A stretch of 64,000 nucleotides of DNA from Seriola aureovittata. Lineage: Eukaryota; Chordata; Actinopteri; Carangiformes; Carangidae. Below the pieces are notes generated by a model. The model ran no database searches. It worked only from the letters and a program-made list of their open reading frames with translations, and was not told where the DNA came from. A program made the position numbers and the translations under genes. Of this stretch, positions 24,293-36,730 are shown one piece after another (positions within the stretch are counted from its first letter, which is position 1; the number at the start of each line of letters is the position of its first letter). The stretch is from contig NC_079383.1 of the NCBI RefSeq assembly GCF_021018895.1, positions 20,627,853 through 20,691,852 on the forward strand. Direction: 5' to 3'.

Positions 24293-25511
24293 CCGGGGAA
24301 TGCACAGTACAAGTGCTTTGTTCTAAACATACCCACAAAAACCAGCTTTCAGCCTGGATAAAAGGAATATCAAGCTGTCTTTTTATGGGTAAAAATCACA
24401 TTTACAGGGATATTCTGGGCTATTATTGAACAGCTTTGTGTAAATAGATGGGACTTATGGGGAGAGAGACAGGTGTGACATGTAGCAAATGTTCACAAAG
24501 TCAAAGCAGGAATGTTGCATGGTATACATCTTAACCACACGGCCACTGGACGCTGCTTCTCATTTTGTTTTGTTTTATTATATATAATTATAGATTTTTA
24601 CTCCTGATTGTGTTGTGTGCATCTGTTGTTGTAAAAACAAAATAAAATAAAATGTGGAAAAACACTATAATTGCCTTTTATCTAGCCAAACTTAGTGTCT
24701 GCTTCCAAGCAGATGACAAGTCCTGGAGGTAAGAAGGTGGTTCTGTTGTATTGATAATATTTTACAGCCTACAGATATTGGAAAATGGGTGGTAGCCTCT
24801 GATGAACCCACTCTGGTCACAGGAAATAACCTGAGGGTGGACATATTTTGAACTGCAGAAAAAAACATTAGCTATTATCTGTGGTTTTTGGTTTGCAAGC
24901 CAAATTGGGGGTTACCGCATATGGTCTCCGTAATGTGTCTATAAAAGAGGAGGTATGATTTATTATGTGAGTGTACAAGGGAGGTGTCCAAAGTTTTCCA
25001 AAAACTTCACTGAAAATCTTTACCTAAACTACAACATACAACAGTAATATCAAAGAGTTCTGTAGGCTGAATTAATTCTGCAGCTGCCTTTGGGTAATTG
25101 TTCGACGCTCAAGGCAATTTAGAAAGTATCCCATGCAATTCTTCTCTGCTGGAGGTTCAGTTTGTACAGAGCAGAGTAATACAACTCAAAAGCCTCATTG
25201 ATTTCTCAGAGCTTGTGTAGCATTGTAAGAGCAGCCCGCCATCTGGGAGGGAGCAGACTACAAGCGACTTAGCACTTGAGTTGACAAAAAAAGTTGACTA
25301 CATTTATCTTCGTATTCATGTGCTGAGAAATGCAGGCATAAAATCTTCGTGATCAGACGGTCATTAACACACCTCTGCTGAAACAGTGAAAGTGGAAACA
25401 AGTGCACGTTTGGAGATGAAAAATCTTCTTCCTGGAAAAAAAAAAGAAAAGGAGCCCATAGGTCATCTGTGCATGCAGTTTATTATGATCGATAGTTAAG
25501 TAGTAGTTTAG
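24293..25511. other. Non-coding DNA, nothing recognised
   Basis: No gene or repeat recognised. AT-rich around 24570-24660. Confidence 0.5.
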
Positions 25512-25665
25512 ACGACATCTAGTGGTTGTAGTCAAATATGAAGGGTGCAAGAAGGAAGTCGGGTGCTGTAGTGTGACAACGTCTGCATTAGGAATAGGTT
25601 GGGGGCGGATGGATGCATCGACAACCTCGTCTTTATTATTGTAACTATGACAATGAGGGCCGGTA
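25512..25665 (+). mobile_element. R5 interspersed repeat, degraded
   Basis: Order of landmarks ACATCTAGTGGTTGTAG, GCAAGAAGGAAGTCGGGT and TATTATTGTAACTATGACAA matches the copies at 26316 and 38925 (CTCTRGTGGCCAT, AAAGGAGGAAGT, TATTATTGCAACCATGACAA). The 157-codon minus frame that covers this segment (25353-25826) is not gene-like. Confidence 0.6.
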
Positions 25666-26315
25666 CGCCTGCCACTAGTACGCTCCTTTTGTTCATATAC
25701 AGAGTGTGGCGACCAATATGATCTATTTGGTGGGAGGATTTGCTGGATACATTTGTTTTCACACATATCTGAGATTGGGTCATTTAGAGGAAGTAGAACA
25801 GAGTTGCATGACTTTGCCTGAAGCAAGGAGCAGATTTTAAGAAACTTTTAGGAAAAGTTCACAGTTGAGACATTGTATGCCAAACAGCATTCACTGCACT
25901 GTTAGACTCTCAAAGGAGAATTGCCAAATAGCATTGGAAATACTGTGACAGAAATGGAAACGAGCAATGTTAATTTAAAATAAATAACAGAATAAGAATG
26001 TCGTTGTGGGGAATTGCACCAAATATCAAAGTTTGGTTCCACGTCTGAGTGGAGAGAGGTGGTAATGGGAAGACGTGATTTCAAAGAGCGCTGAGTTGGT
26101 TAAGTTCTCTCTTTCTAGCGACCCTCGAGTTGTGTTTTGCTTCTTGGTAATGCAGTTTCAAACACTGGAAGTGTCAGGGGCAAGGCTGGATTAGCAACTA
26201 TTGCAATGGGGGCAACTGCCCCAGGGTCCTACCTCCAGAGATCCCCAAAATCCTCATTTTCACTGCGTGTCAATTGGTGAGGTTGAAAAGCAACATACGA
26301 CAAACTATGTTTACG
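25666..26315. other. Non-coding DNA, nothing recognised
   Basis: No gene recognised. The phrase GGGGGCAACTGCCCCAGGG near 26208-26226 is a near-palindrome seen in some fish repeats. Confidence 0.45.
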
Positions 26316-26535
26316 CTTTCGCCCTCTAGTGGCCATAGACAGGATCAAAGGAGGAAGTGACCCGTTACTGTTTCTAACCAACAGTCAACTGTTTTCTTTT
26401 AAGCATCGTCAGACCGTTCCCTAACCTTCACCATAACAACGAAGGTCCCCTAATCTAAGGAGTCATTTTCTACTTTAACCGTGATCTTTAAATTTTTTTG
26501 GCCTAAACCTAACCAAACCTTTACCACAGTGTTCA
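26316..26535 (+). mobile_element. R5 interspersed repeat
   Basis: Starts GCCCTCTAGTGGCCATAGA, continues CAAAGGAGGAAGTGACCCGT, then CCATAACAACGAAGGTCC and CCTAAACCTAACCAAAC. This is the clearest match to the family as I remember it from percomorphs. Confidence 0.7.
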
Positions 26536-27111
26536 ACAGTGACATGAAACAGTTTTAGAAGGTACGAACGAATGCCATCACACTGAAGATAGGGGCATGA
26601 TATCAGAAAATTTCTTTCATGTGTCTTCCTAAAGGGCATGGTTATAAAAAACATATTTACTTTGGAGGACTCGTTGCAATTGGTTTAGGTAATTTCATTA
26701 ATTTCAGATTTCAGAGCAATATCAACCAAAGCAGGTGCTGCATTATTCAAGAGCTTTATTACTTTTGGTTATAATTTGCTCACATGATGCATATTAAATC
26801 AAATGAATAGAAATTGCACAAATTGTATTGTGAAAGGAAATGGGAACTGATACTGCACTGGGCTTTTTAGCAACAGGAAGGACGGGGTGTATACGTGGTG
26901 AACGATATTGACACAAGGTTATAGGTAGGGGTGAGTAGCGGCCAAACAGCATTTTATTTTTTTCTCCAGGGCCCAATAAAAAGGTAACCCAGCCATGGCC
27001 TGAGGTGAAGAAGTCAATAGAATTGTGCTGCTTGCTGTGAGAAGATCTGAGAGGAATGCTCTGTTGAGTACTGGGGTGCATTGACGTGTACTAATTTCTT
27101 CATTCTTCAAG
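26536..27111. other. Non-coding DNA, nothing recognised
   Basis: No gene or repeat recognised. Open minus-strand frames run into the SINE-like element downstream. Confidence 0.5.
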
Positions 27112-27303
27112 CTCCTATCCCAGTATAGACTGGATGATATAGGAGGGAACGTCCTGAACTGCCTGTCTGCGGCGTCTGGGAGAAAATTGGAGCACCAATA
27201 CGACGTGGAGAATATGTGATCTCCACACAGAGAGCGCCGTGGCGACAAGCTGTAGTCCTTCTTGATGCGAGGTGACAGTCCAAGCACTTAGCCACTGTGA
27301 TGC
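27112..27303 (-). mobile_element. SINE-like element, degraded, reversed
   Basis: On the minus strand the order is CACAGTGGCTAAGTGCTTGG, CATCAAGAAGG, GTGTGGAGATCACATATTCT, TCTCCCAGACG, then CAGTCTATACTGGGATAGGAG. This is a degraded form of the common teleost element that opens GCAGTGGTTAGCACT, has AGCAAGAAGG, GTGTGGAGTTTGCATGTTCT and CTCCGGCTTCCTCCCA, and ends AGCTGGGATAGGCTCCAG. The head of that element is tRNA-like. The 122-codon minus frame is a by-product. Confidence 0.7.
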
Positions 27304-29499
27304 CCAAATAGATCTGGGTTACACGGCTTGATGTCTTCCACTTTACCCTCTGAGGGGTTTGTTCATCATTCTTTTAATATCTGAATTAGACTGCTGCACG
27401 AGTTCTTACTTCGGTTCCCGACACATGGAGTGACACATAACTTTCTTGCAGCTCAGACATTATTGGAAATGTGGATATTATTAAAATTGATTAGCTCATA
27501 TGTCTTTGGCTTCAAACCATTGACGTAACAAAACATGGCCATTTGTTTGTCTGAGGTGCTTGGTATATGTGCGTACAGATACAATGAAAGACCGAGAGCA
27601 TGAGAAATCACTTCCACACCGTAGAATGACTTGTACATATATTCTGAATGGCCTAAGAGAAAATTCAAGCTGAATAATTTTTCATGTGACTGGACCATCT
27701 TGAAAAGTTGTAAAGCTGATGTTATAAAGCTCAGAAGTAATAATAAGGCAAAAGAATAAGAGGCAGACAGAAGAGACTGCAGGCGAGCGGCTTCAGAATA
27801 AAAGGAAATGATGCTGAGGGAGAGAAGAAAGAGGATGTGATAAAAATGAGAGGGGGGTAGAAAGAAAGGGGTAGTGAAGCAGTAGGCGATCCTGACAAGT
27901 AAGAATCCTGCCTGATCACAAGAGTCGAGCTGAGATCAGATGCTGAAGTCAGCACATTTGAAGCGGCAGAAGCCACCATGGGAATAAATTTCTCCAAACC
28001 GAGGGGAAAATGAGAAAAAGGCGCATTGGAGATGCAGAGAGAGAGAGAGAGGAAAGAAGAATTTAATCACACATAACTTGATGAATCTCAGGGATTGCTG
28101 AAGATGGAGGAAAAGAGCAAGGAAGAGGAAAAGAACAACAGAAAAAAGAGAGAACACAACTAACATCCACCTGCAACTAGAACTGTGGAACTTTCTAGCA
28201 AGCGACAGGAACTCTTAAGGATCCAAAAGTCGCTGCTGTTCGAGCGCCAAGTGAGGCCAAAGTTTTAGTTAGTTATACAGACAATCTTTTTTCTTTTTCT
28301 GCCATGCAAACAGATAATGAAAGAGAACAAGTCAGAATCATATAAGCTTGCGTCATATGGGATGGATGGTAGAGATGGGAAAAGATTCCCTTGTTTATGG
28401 GAATCATACGCAACACTGTTGTGTGCTTGCAGACTTAGTCATGTTGGGGTTAAAAATGAATCAACAATATAACACCATATCTATTAAATTTGGATTGAAT
28501 TGAAGCATCATTGTTTGTCTGGTTTTCAGGCACTTCCATATTATTAAGCCCCAAGTCAGATACATTTAAGCTTTCAGGAAACAACCTTTGTTTTTGAACA
28601 ACTGATGAAAAATGCAGCATGCTTTAAAATTTAATTTATAGACAGAAAAAAAAGTCAATAAATAAGGATAAATAAATGATTCAAGCAGTTCAAACAAGAA
28701 ACTGTGGACAGAACTGGTTTCATCTTGTGTAGATCTCACTATCCCATGATCCGCTGAGTGTGTCAGTTGGAACAGCACTAGATCGATCAGTGAAAATTCC
28801 CCAGCAGGATGTAAATAATGGAAGGCAGCCATCAACTCCTTTATTTTAACAGAGGAAATAACAGAAAAAATAGACATTATATCGACAGAATTCAAATACC
28901 ATTTACCTGCTCTTTGGTTTTATCAAAATCACAACTTGAACTGTAAATTAAGGCGACATGATACTTGTTCCTGTTGGTACTTAATACATCCTTTCTCATC
29001 AAAGTGTAGGTGTTAGATTATGCGGACCTACAACAAATGAAACAAAATCTTCATTTTATTTTTCACGAAAGTAAAAGCGCCCACACCTCTGATGTGTGGC
29101 GACCGCCCAACATTTTCTACTGGGTCAGCCAATCGGCCACGTTGGCCTGGGGAAAGATACAATTAAAAGAGGAACTGCTCTTTTATGTACAGAATACGTA
29201 GACGCCGGACCGCAGGGCCTCCCCAGGGCATCACACCAATCGCTGACAGGATATTTGAACAGTGGAATCAAATGCAAATGCTGTAAAGTGCTGCAGAGAG
29301 TTTGTCAGAAAGTACATATTCTCCTGGGAAGTAGGATAACCCAGTTCTGTGCTCCTTTAGAGGAAAGTTGAGGCTAGCATTAGCATACCACAATTAACGT
29401 AATAGCTTGATTAAAGCATTTATATATGGTTTACATGAACCCTGACTAAGACCATATAAGTTTCCTGATGATCAATGTAGTTTGCAGTTTTCTTGGTTA
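27304..29499. other. Non-coding DNA; purine-rich middle
   Basis: No gene recognised. 27730-28180 is strongly purine-rich on the plus strand (AGAGAAGAAAGAGGATG and similar), with a (GA)8 tract at 28036-28052. The open minus frames here are low-complexity Phe/Leu/Ser-rich translations of that bias. Confidence 0.5.
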
Positions 29500-29900
29500 T
29501 TTAGAGGACAGAACCGTGGCGTTGTGTTTTAACATTCAGCCACAGACTCATCCAGCCACGTGCCTCAAAGTGCTTTGGGGGCCCTTTCGTGCCATGAACC
29601 ATCAGACTCCACAACACCACAGCACCCAGTACCTCCTACCTGTATCGACTTAGACTCACAACCATACACCACTTTCAAACACATGAACATTGCACATGTA
29701 CTTTATATAGACACTTTCACTGTATCTATTATTACTATCTTATTTCATTTTATTTTATATTTTTACTTATTTCCGATGTATAGGCATTTATGGAAATTTC
29801 TTTCTTTGATGTAACTACATTCCCTTGTGCTCTTAGCTGTGTCAGATAGAATTTCCCCTAAGGGGGATCAATAAAGGTACATCTTACCTTTCTTATCTTA
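29500..29900 (+). mobile_element. LINE-like 3' end with polyadenylation-type tail
   Basis: CCATCAGACTCCACAACACC, then a T/A-rich 3' UTR-like tract, then GAATTTCCCCTAAGGGGGAT, CAATAAAGGTACATCTTACC and CTTATCTTAACTTATC. The phrase GAATTTCCCC..GGGGATCAATAAAG followed by a short repeated tail is typical of the 3' ends of teleost LINEs. There is no reverse transcriptase in the window, so this is a 5'-truncated copy whose precise clade I cannot give. Confidence 0.65.
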
Positions 29901-30325
29901 ACTTATCATGACAGTCTTTATTCAAAAACACCACTTTGCATCCAGTTTGATCAGTGACCTTTTATAGCCCAGAATCAAAACAGCAAAAGAAACCAGACTA
30001 AATTGTACACATGCTGAAGACATCAGCAAACTGGCTCCATTAATCATATTTAACATACTCCAATTAAGACCTTTATGCAATTAGATAAGTGTTTATACAT
30101 GTTTACATAACTAATTCAGTAATCAGAAGCCAGCTAGACCTTGACCTCATTAACACCAGATAGTATTAAGCAATCTGGACAACCTGTCTGGAAGAGGAAA
30201 ACATGCTAATTCAAGATGTAAATGCATGCAAAGCATATTGGAATATAATTGGTACCTTGCTTATATTTGGACTGGATCTCAACGAGATGTAAATAGCCTA
30301 TACTCTGTGCAGTTTAGGAGCCTAC
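29901..30325. other. Non-coding DNA, nothing recognised
   Basis: No gene recognised. Phrases such as CATGTTTACATAAC near 30098 resemble common fish transposon words but are not enough for a call. Confidence 0.45.
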
Positions 30326-30665
30326 AGCCATGCTAGCAGCAGCTATCTCTGAGTATGCACAGTGGCTCTTTGAGCTGAATGCTAACCCATTCACACTGCA
30401 GGTTTACCATGTTCACCGTTTTTAATGTAGTTAGCATGCTAACATTTGCTAATTAACACCAAACACAAAGCACAGTTGAGGCTGATGAGAATGCCGTTAG
30501 GTTTGCAGGTATTTGGTCATGCAACAAAGTTTTAACAGCTCATCCTGAGGTGGAACATTGAATGTCTGAACCGACTTCTATCCAATCCATCCAACAGTTG
30601 TTTAGATATTTCAGTCCAGACCACAGTGGTAGACTGACCGACCAACTGACGTCTAAAGCATGGCT
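30326..30665 (+). mobile_element. R1 interspersed repeat, full-length-like
   Basis: The most complete R1 copy. It starts AGCCATGCTAGC (30326-30337) and ends AGCATGGCT (30657-30665), which are inverted relative to each other. Inside are GTTAGCATGCTAACATTTGC, CACAAAGCACAGTTGAGGCT, GCAGGTATTTGGTCATGCAA, ATCCAATCCATCCAACAG and TATTTCAGTCCAGACCACAG. The inverted ends favour a non-autonomous element of about 340 bp, although other copies are longer inside. Confidence 0.8.
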
Positions 30666-33059
30666 AAAAATACTTCAAACAAGTCTGACAAAAAGCTACA
30701 GCCCAGCCTTTCCTCATCCAAGGAAAAATAAGTAGAACCCATATGGCAGCATTGCTTCCCTTGAGCTGGTACATGCCATGTTTGTTTGTTGACATGTCTG
30801 CCAGCTACACCTAATTTCCATATTGTGATTTGATCACGATGTAGGCAGAATTGAGATAACAAGATTTCTTATTAATATCAGACGTAAAATGCAAAGATAA
30901 GGCAAAGATCAGATCAAGATAACATATCCAAGTATGTTAGTGATATAGGTGTAAATAACACATTACGCACAGTACGTTCTGCATAGCTAACAGGGAGACT
31001 GTTAAGGAGAGGTGACTGAGACAGTCTGGCAGTGATGCTAGAGCCAGAGTTATCTATCTGTGAGAGGGAGACACAGAGCGGCTGAATGTAATCAACACTC
31101 CTGATCAAGATGTTTAGCTGGACGTCCAGGGAAAAAGGAACAGGCTAAGTGTTTTAACACCCTGCCACTGGAAGCCAAACTGTAGTGAACATCGGTCTCC
31201 AGCAGTAAATGTCAAGGGCAGGGACAAAGTCAGAGGGATGAGCCTATGTACTGTAAAAGAAGCCATTTGTCACTGTTCTGCATCCCATTATAGAGGTTCC
31301 AATTTGTAGCTGCAGCACAGCACCATACACAAAAAAAAAAAAAAAAAGGGGGAGAAAAATATTCTCTATCACCTATTACAACCCAGATAATCTCTGCAAA
31401 GCCGCCATGCAATACTCCTCCGTTCGTCTTCGGAAGCATCCTCAGGAGGTAGAGTGGAAAATTCTGTTAGGTTTTTTGATTTGAATCAATGGTTTGTTCA
31501 AACGGTTAACATCCAACAGATTAACTTTGTTGTGTTCTCCTCTTTGCTCACCTGCAGGAAATCTGCTAATCTGAAGAATCTGATAAACTGGCTTCTGCTT
31601 AATGAAGATCCTGCAAATAGCAAAACGAATTTCACAGCCCACAGAGGGATAATATATCCCCGGCCATTTGATCTTCTGTTACGGGAGTGTAGCCTTTGAT
31701 TCAAGCAACGTTACTTATGCTACAATGTAGCTCTCTATATTTAGTACATCTTGATCAATGCTCAATGATGGAGCCATTTTCTGGCTGCAGGCATTAGTGC
31801 AGCCATTAAACTTTCTCTGATGCAGCACTTTCTGTATAAGTGGACAATTTTGCTGACTTTCCTATTGCAGGTCGATGATAAATTGGATTCTAAGTAAACA
31901 GTGATGAATCACCTTAAGCAGTCAGTATTGGCAGTCATAAACCCCGCTCTATATCCCAGCGATTCCTAATCATCAGTGACAAATATACTTAGGAGCACCT
32001 CTTTGGGGCACCTTTGACAGAGGCATTGTGTGCACCCAAGATGAAACGCTCTCCCTGTGGTTGATCAGCCAGCCAACCTGACCTTCCTGTGCCTTCCTGC
32101 CGCCTGTTGCCATTTTTGGACTATATTTCCACAGTAATCCACTCATCTGACAGTATCTTCAAGCTCTTTCATAATAATCTTTAATAAGTATGACCTTTGA
32201 TGCCACAGACAGCTTCACTGGGCCGTCTGATTTCTCCTCAGCATGCCGACAGGCTAGTAATCCTCCTCCTCTTATCTTGGCTCCCTCTGATATCAAGGCT
32301 TAGTTTTCTTCAGGCTGTGGCAGCTGTTAGTAATGAACTTGGCATTTTTACTCCAGCACATTGACAGTCAGAGTTAGGACTGATTGTCAAACCAGGAAAG
32401 GGAAAATTCTGTTTTGATGATACGATACTGTGTCACTCAGAGGCTCACACAGATTGTGTTAACCCTCTTCAAAAGGAGACCAGAATCAGAGGCGGTTCTG
32501 TCATTTCGCCAAGAACGCAATTGTATTCACAAGTGTACCAACAGATATTGCAATGTTCAAGCATTCACCCTGTCGCTTTTTCTAAGACGAATACCGGGCC
32601 ATTTCAGCAGAATGCTACCTTTTGGCTAATAAAACTTAACATGTGCAAGAGTTATATGTCCCTGAATTTCCCATCAGGGCAGTATGTGTCAGCCTGTGCC
32701 TGTGCCACAGTGCTGAGCAGTGGAAACTGCCTAAGCTGAGCTGATAGATGGTTGAGCTGCAGGCATCTAGGACTGCCAAGCATCAGCGCTCAGCTTACTC
32801 CAGTCTCATGCTTGCAGCCCTGGGATACGCCAAAGAGGAGAGCTATTGGAGCACTATCAGTATTCTCAGAGATTATAATGTCATTACAAGCTTGTACCAT
32901 TGAGAATAGTACTTGGAAAAACACAAACACACTTCCAGAAGGTGCAGTTTAAAATGAAAATGCATGCAGCTAAATTCAGACTCAGCGCCAGTGCTGTAGG
33001 AAAGACAGACAGGTAATGTATTAATATTCCCATCATGGCTGTCACAGCCAGTCATAGTC
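30666..33059. other. Non-coding DNA; poly-A at 31331-31347
   Basis: No gene or named repeat recognised. A 17-base poly-A followed by GGGGGAG lies at 31331. Low-repeat parts (31540-31990) might include conserved elements, but nothing shows this directly. Confidence 0.5.
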
Positions 33060-33510
33060 ATGCGGGTCTCACCACTGAGCCAACATAATACCCTTGTGTC
33101 CGGCAATAGTCTTATGAACGGGCATTAGTCTTGGCTCATTAAGGACATCATAATCTGGAGGGCACTGCAAATTCTGTGCATTTGACATTATTGAAATTAA
33201 GACAGAAGTGACAAGTAGCTGAAAAAAAAAAGGAGTCACCACTCGGTGAGATTCCACAGGGGCAACAAGGTGACAACTGGGCAGAAAGGTGAAAGCCAAA
33301 AATAAAGACAAATTCCTGGCAAGGCATTTCAAGGCCGATCCTGGTAATCAGCACCCACAGCTGTTTGCTCCAGAGAAGACACCAAAGTGGCACTAACAAC
33401 AAGCCAGCACCATATGTGTGAGCAATTAGCGCGCAATGTTTTAATTACTGTACAAATCAGGAATGTTTCTATATTCGGACGGTGGGTGTGTGAAAATATA
33501 CACTCCTGGT
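33060..33510. promoter_or_regulatory. Candidate conserved non-coding block
   Basis: Low-repeat block with even composition and words such as GCATTAGTCTTGGCTCATTA and GCAATTAGCGCGCAATG. The minus strand has an 87-codon frame with a hydrophobic N-terminus, but it resembles nothing I know. I place it as a possible conserved element, weakly. Confidence 0.2.
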
Positions 33511-34286
33511 GCACCTGAAACAGATGGTGAAGTTACATCTAAATCGAGCTGTTTATGTCTTTTTGGTCAAGGGGAATGAACTTCTGAGGTTCTGTATGGT
33601 GGTATAACCTTAAGCCAGCCAAAATAATTGAACTGAAACAATCCCCAAAATAATCTGCGCTCAGCTCTCTGTCTAGTGGGTCTTTTTGCTCCCTTCTTGC
33701 CAATTGAAGCAATGCCAACCTGTAATTCTCCTCTCTCCTCCAGATCCCCACACTGACATCAAGTGAAACAAGTCCATCCCTCCTGCCTCCGGAGGCAAGC
33801 TGCCAAATAGTTCCATTAGCATGCCTCTGGAGGAAGTAGGCCAGGCAATAACGTTGCTCATTCTGTGCAAGTCAGATGGGGAAAGTGCTACTGCAACAAG
33901 GCACCGCGGAGACTCACTTTAGCAGTGCGATTCAATTGCAAAAGGTGTGAACACATGATACATAGCTACATACGGATGAGACCATTGTAAAAGTTCCACT
34001 TTTAATACAGTCTCACTGAACTACTTCTGCCCTTTTGCCTCTACCACTGAGGAGAACTCAGAGAGCGAGAGAGAGAGCGGGGAAAAAAAATCTTTCCAGC
34101 CTTCCAGATTGTCAGGTAACTAGTCAGCTGAGAGATAGCAGAGTTTTGTGTTGCAACATACTGATTTGGTCCAAGAATGAATTGACAGCAGCATTAAAGC
34201 AGGTTGAGGTGGGATAAATTTGTGCAGGGGTACTGGAATCACTACACTCCACTACAACACCTCATATGTGTGAAATAGTTTGGAAA
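33511..34286. other. Non-coding DNA; 14-base palindrome
   Basis: No gene recognised. TGCCTCCGGAGGCA at 33784-33797 is a perfect palindrome. A GA-rich tract with CG lies at 34060-34090. Confidence 0.5.

Positions 34287-34319
<33 letters not shown>
34287..34319. repeat. (AC)n microsatellite
   Basis: About 16 perfect AC units, the longest dinucleotide array in the window and a likely length-variable marker. Confidence 0.97.
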
Positions 34320-34321
<2 letters not shown>

Positions 34322-34849
34322 CTACACTTTTTTAATACTTTAATTAACTATAATATCATGCACTTTGTCTCACTGAGTCTGCATTGCTATTACTCTTTTT
34401 AGACATTTACCCTGAGTCCAATTTTCAAAGTGAGACTGTAGAACTTTTTTAATTCATCAATGAAACCATAAGTTTATGGAAGCCAATGTTATGTCATAGT
34501 AAACTGAATATTTTGGGGTTTATTGTCTCTCACTGGTCCCGCTAAGACCCGCTAACATCAGGCTTGTGTTTCGGCAATGGAAAAGGGAATTCACATGGGT
34601 ATTTATCGGCTCCGGCTCCAATCGGCAGCGATGTAAACACAACACCTGGGTGAACCCTCTCATTTGATGAAAGAGTGAGCTGCAGCCACGAAATAAGTTT
34701 AAAAAAAACACACGCACAATCATTGATCAAAGCGTCTCACACGGAGGCTTTGACACTTTTACAGGAGCAACAACCCAGGGGGTGAGTCGTGTCAGATCCG
34801 TTTTACCAGTTAGCACGGCGGCTAGCAGCTCACTCTCTCTCCACTGCGT

Positions 34850-34870
34850 CTGTGTGTGTGTGTGTGTGTG
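34850..34870. repeat. (TG)n microsatellite
   Basis: About 10 TG units. Confidence 0.9.
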
Positions 34871-35195
34871 CATGTGATGACATCGCTCATGCAGTTTAGA
34901 AAAACTCGCTAGTACCAGCTAATTTTGGTGGGAAAAGGTTAGCGGTTTGTTTCTGTGCACATTGTCCAGTGTAAAAGTGAATCCATTGTAACCAATGAGA
35001 ATTCATGGCCACAGCCGCCATACACTGTGAAGGAGAGAAACTTTTCATCTCCACCTTTCAAGCCTGTGAGGGGGGCGTGTTTGATAGATTTTGGGCGGAG
35101 TATCACTTTTATCAAGGGCACAAACGGGTGTCTCCTTCACGCAGAGTGAATACCTTTGACGATCAAATATGGAAATCAGATCGATTACATGTATA

Positions 35196-35213
35196 TTTTT
35201 TTTTTTTTTTTTT
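35196..35213. repeat. Poly-T tract
   Basis: Run of about 18 T. Confidence 0.9.
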
Positions 35214-35408
35214 ACATGGAATTAATTGTGTTGAGGATGAAATCAGATTTAGCCTCTCCCCTAAAGCGAGCCTCGGCAGACAGAATGACACATCAGCTGC
35301 TCCTTCATCTTCACACCTGCATTTTCACCAGTGGCACACTGTGACTGCTGGTGCATGCCTTTAAGCCATTTTTACATACATTTAGATGAGAAAGTATTCT
35401 CTCTTTTA

Positions 35409-35432
35409 GTGTGTGTGTGAGTGTGTGTGTGT
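35409..35432. repeat. (GT)n microsatellite
   Basis: GT array with one GA interruption. Confidence 0.9.
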
Positions 35433-36496
35433 TGGGAAAAGGCGTAGCAGTGAGTGAAGGTTGGTTGAGGAGGTGGTGGGAGAGTACTTTTGTGGCCTGC
35501 TGGGAATCTCATCAAATGCAACAGAAAAACACATTAGGCTGTATGCATCACTGGCGCTGTTATGTCGATGAGTGGTAACATGGACTTACAACGTGAGTAC
35601 AAATCAAAAACCACTCACTTTATACACACTATACTGTAAGATGCATTTTAACCGAGGGGATATAAAGATGCTGTTTAGCACTATCACATATGTTTTTGTA
35701 AAAAGAAATGTTGTGTAAGGCTCTTAATTTGGAAGAACATGTTGTATTGTTAAAGTGGACACATGTCTGTCAGTGGTGCACAAATCACACCGTGGTACTG
35801 CAGCTAAAGAACAAGTGGAAGAGAGATGTCTAATATTAGCACAGGAAGACTCTCGACTCCCTGATGACAGGACGACAGATGAACCTCTCTTCAGTCCTTG
35901 ACACCTTATTTAAATGTCGAAGAGGAACATCACTGAACATTAGCTTTAAACTATTTCTTTGCTATGCTCTATCGCCACATCAGTCTTTTCACTCAACATT
36001 CACAGTGTGAGACAAAAGAGTCTGTTTCAATCTCCAGTCCACTGCGGTACGAGTGCAAAGCTTTGTAGAGAGTGGATTTAAAAAGATGTGACTTATTGTG
36101 ACTCTGACATCAGAACTGATTTTCTCATTTCTGTCTTTTGAACAAGTATAATAACCATAATGCAAAAAAGAAAAAAGAAAAAAACACCATGCTGTAATTT
36201 TATATGATCTGTCTCCATTTCACTCTCAATCAAATAAACCTAGACGACAGGCCGAGTCCTTCAACTGTGCCCCAATTACATACTAATCAAACTGTGCATA
36301 TGTAGTATGAGTGAATATGTAAAGTGTTCATGCCGGGAAAAAAATGACACAAATGTGCATACAGTAAAAATGCAGGCAGCATACCAAAAGTACTTAATTA
36401 CAACTCCCACAAAACAGCTCAAAAGCACAGATTAAAAACTAATAAATATCAGAGGAAAATGCTGCTATTCATGAAGTTTTTCAAAATTAAAATTGT

Positions 36497-36580
36497 CAGC
36501 TGGGATTGGCTCCAGCCCCCCTGCCACCCTAAAATGATAAGCAGTAATGCTAATGAATGAATGAATGAATGAATGAATAA
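36497..36580 (+). mobile_element. SINE/LINE tail with (GAAT)n microsatellite
   Basis: CAGCTGGGATTGGCTCCAGC is followed by CCCCCTGCCACCCTAAAATG, ATAAGCAGTAATGC and then a (GAAT)7 tail at 36551-36579. This is the well-known 3' end shared by L2-type LINEs and their SINE partners in teleosts. The body upstream is missing or unrecognisable. The reversed SINE-like copy at 27112 has the same GGGATAGG tail word. Confidence 0.8.
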
Positions 36581-36584
36581 AATA

Positions 36585-36730
36585 AAGGAGCTTATTTGTA
36601 TGTTTTGCTATTGCTGCATAGCTAACTAGTGTTAGCATTAACAGCTGTTTACTCACCAGCTGAGATGAAACATTACAAGTTCAGCATTAAACGTTCTTCT
36701 TTTACTCACCAAGTCTCCAGCAGTGTGAAG
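36585..36730 (+). mobile_element. R4 interspersed repeat fragment
   Basis: AAGGAGCTTATTTGTATG, ATTGCTGCATAGCTAAC, GTTAGCATTAACAGCTGT and TTTACTCACCAGCTGAGATG; matches 21428-21565 in order. It begins just after the (GAAT)n tail, so one of the two elements probably landed beside the other. Confidence 0.6.

Larger units (their letters stand above)
34320..36490. other. Non-coding DNA with three simple repeats
   Basis: No gene recognised. It holds (TG)10 at 34850-34870, poly-T at 35196-35213 and an interrupted (GT)n at 35409-35432. The part 34530-35130 has the look of an old transposon (GCTAAGACCCGCTAACATC, CAGTTAGCACGGCGGCTAGC), but I cannot assign it. A 119-codon plus frame crosses the poly-T and is not gene-like. 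Confidence 0.45.

Noticed and set aside
25353..25826. 157-codon minus-strand open frame
   Set aside because: Lies across the R5 repeat and an A-rich tract; composition random.
33069..33332. Minus-strand frame with a signal-peptide-like start
   Set aside because: Hydrophobic start followed by unrecognisable sequence including a poly-Phe from an A run; likely chance.
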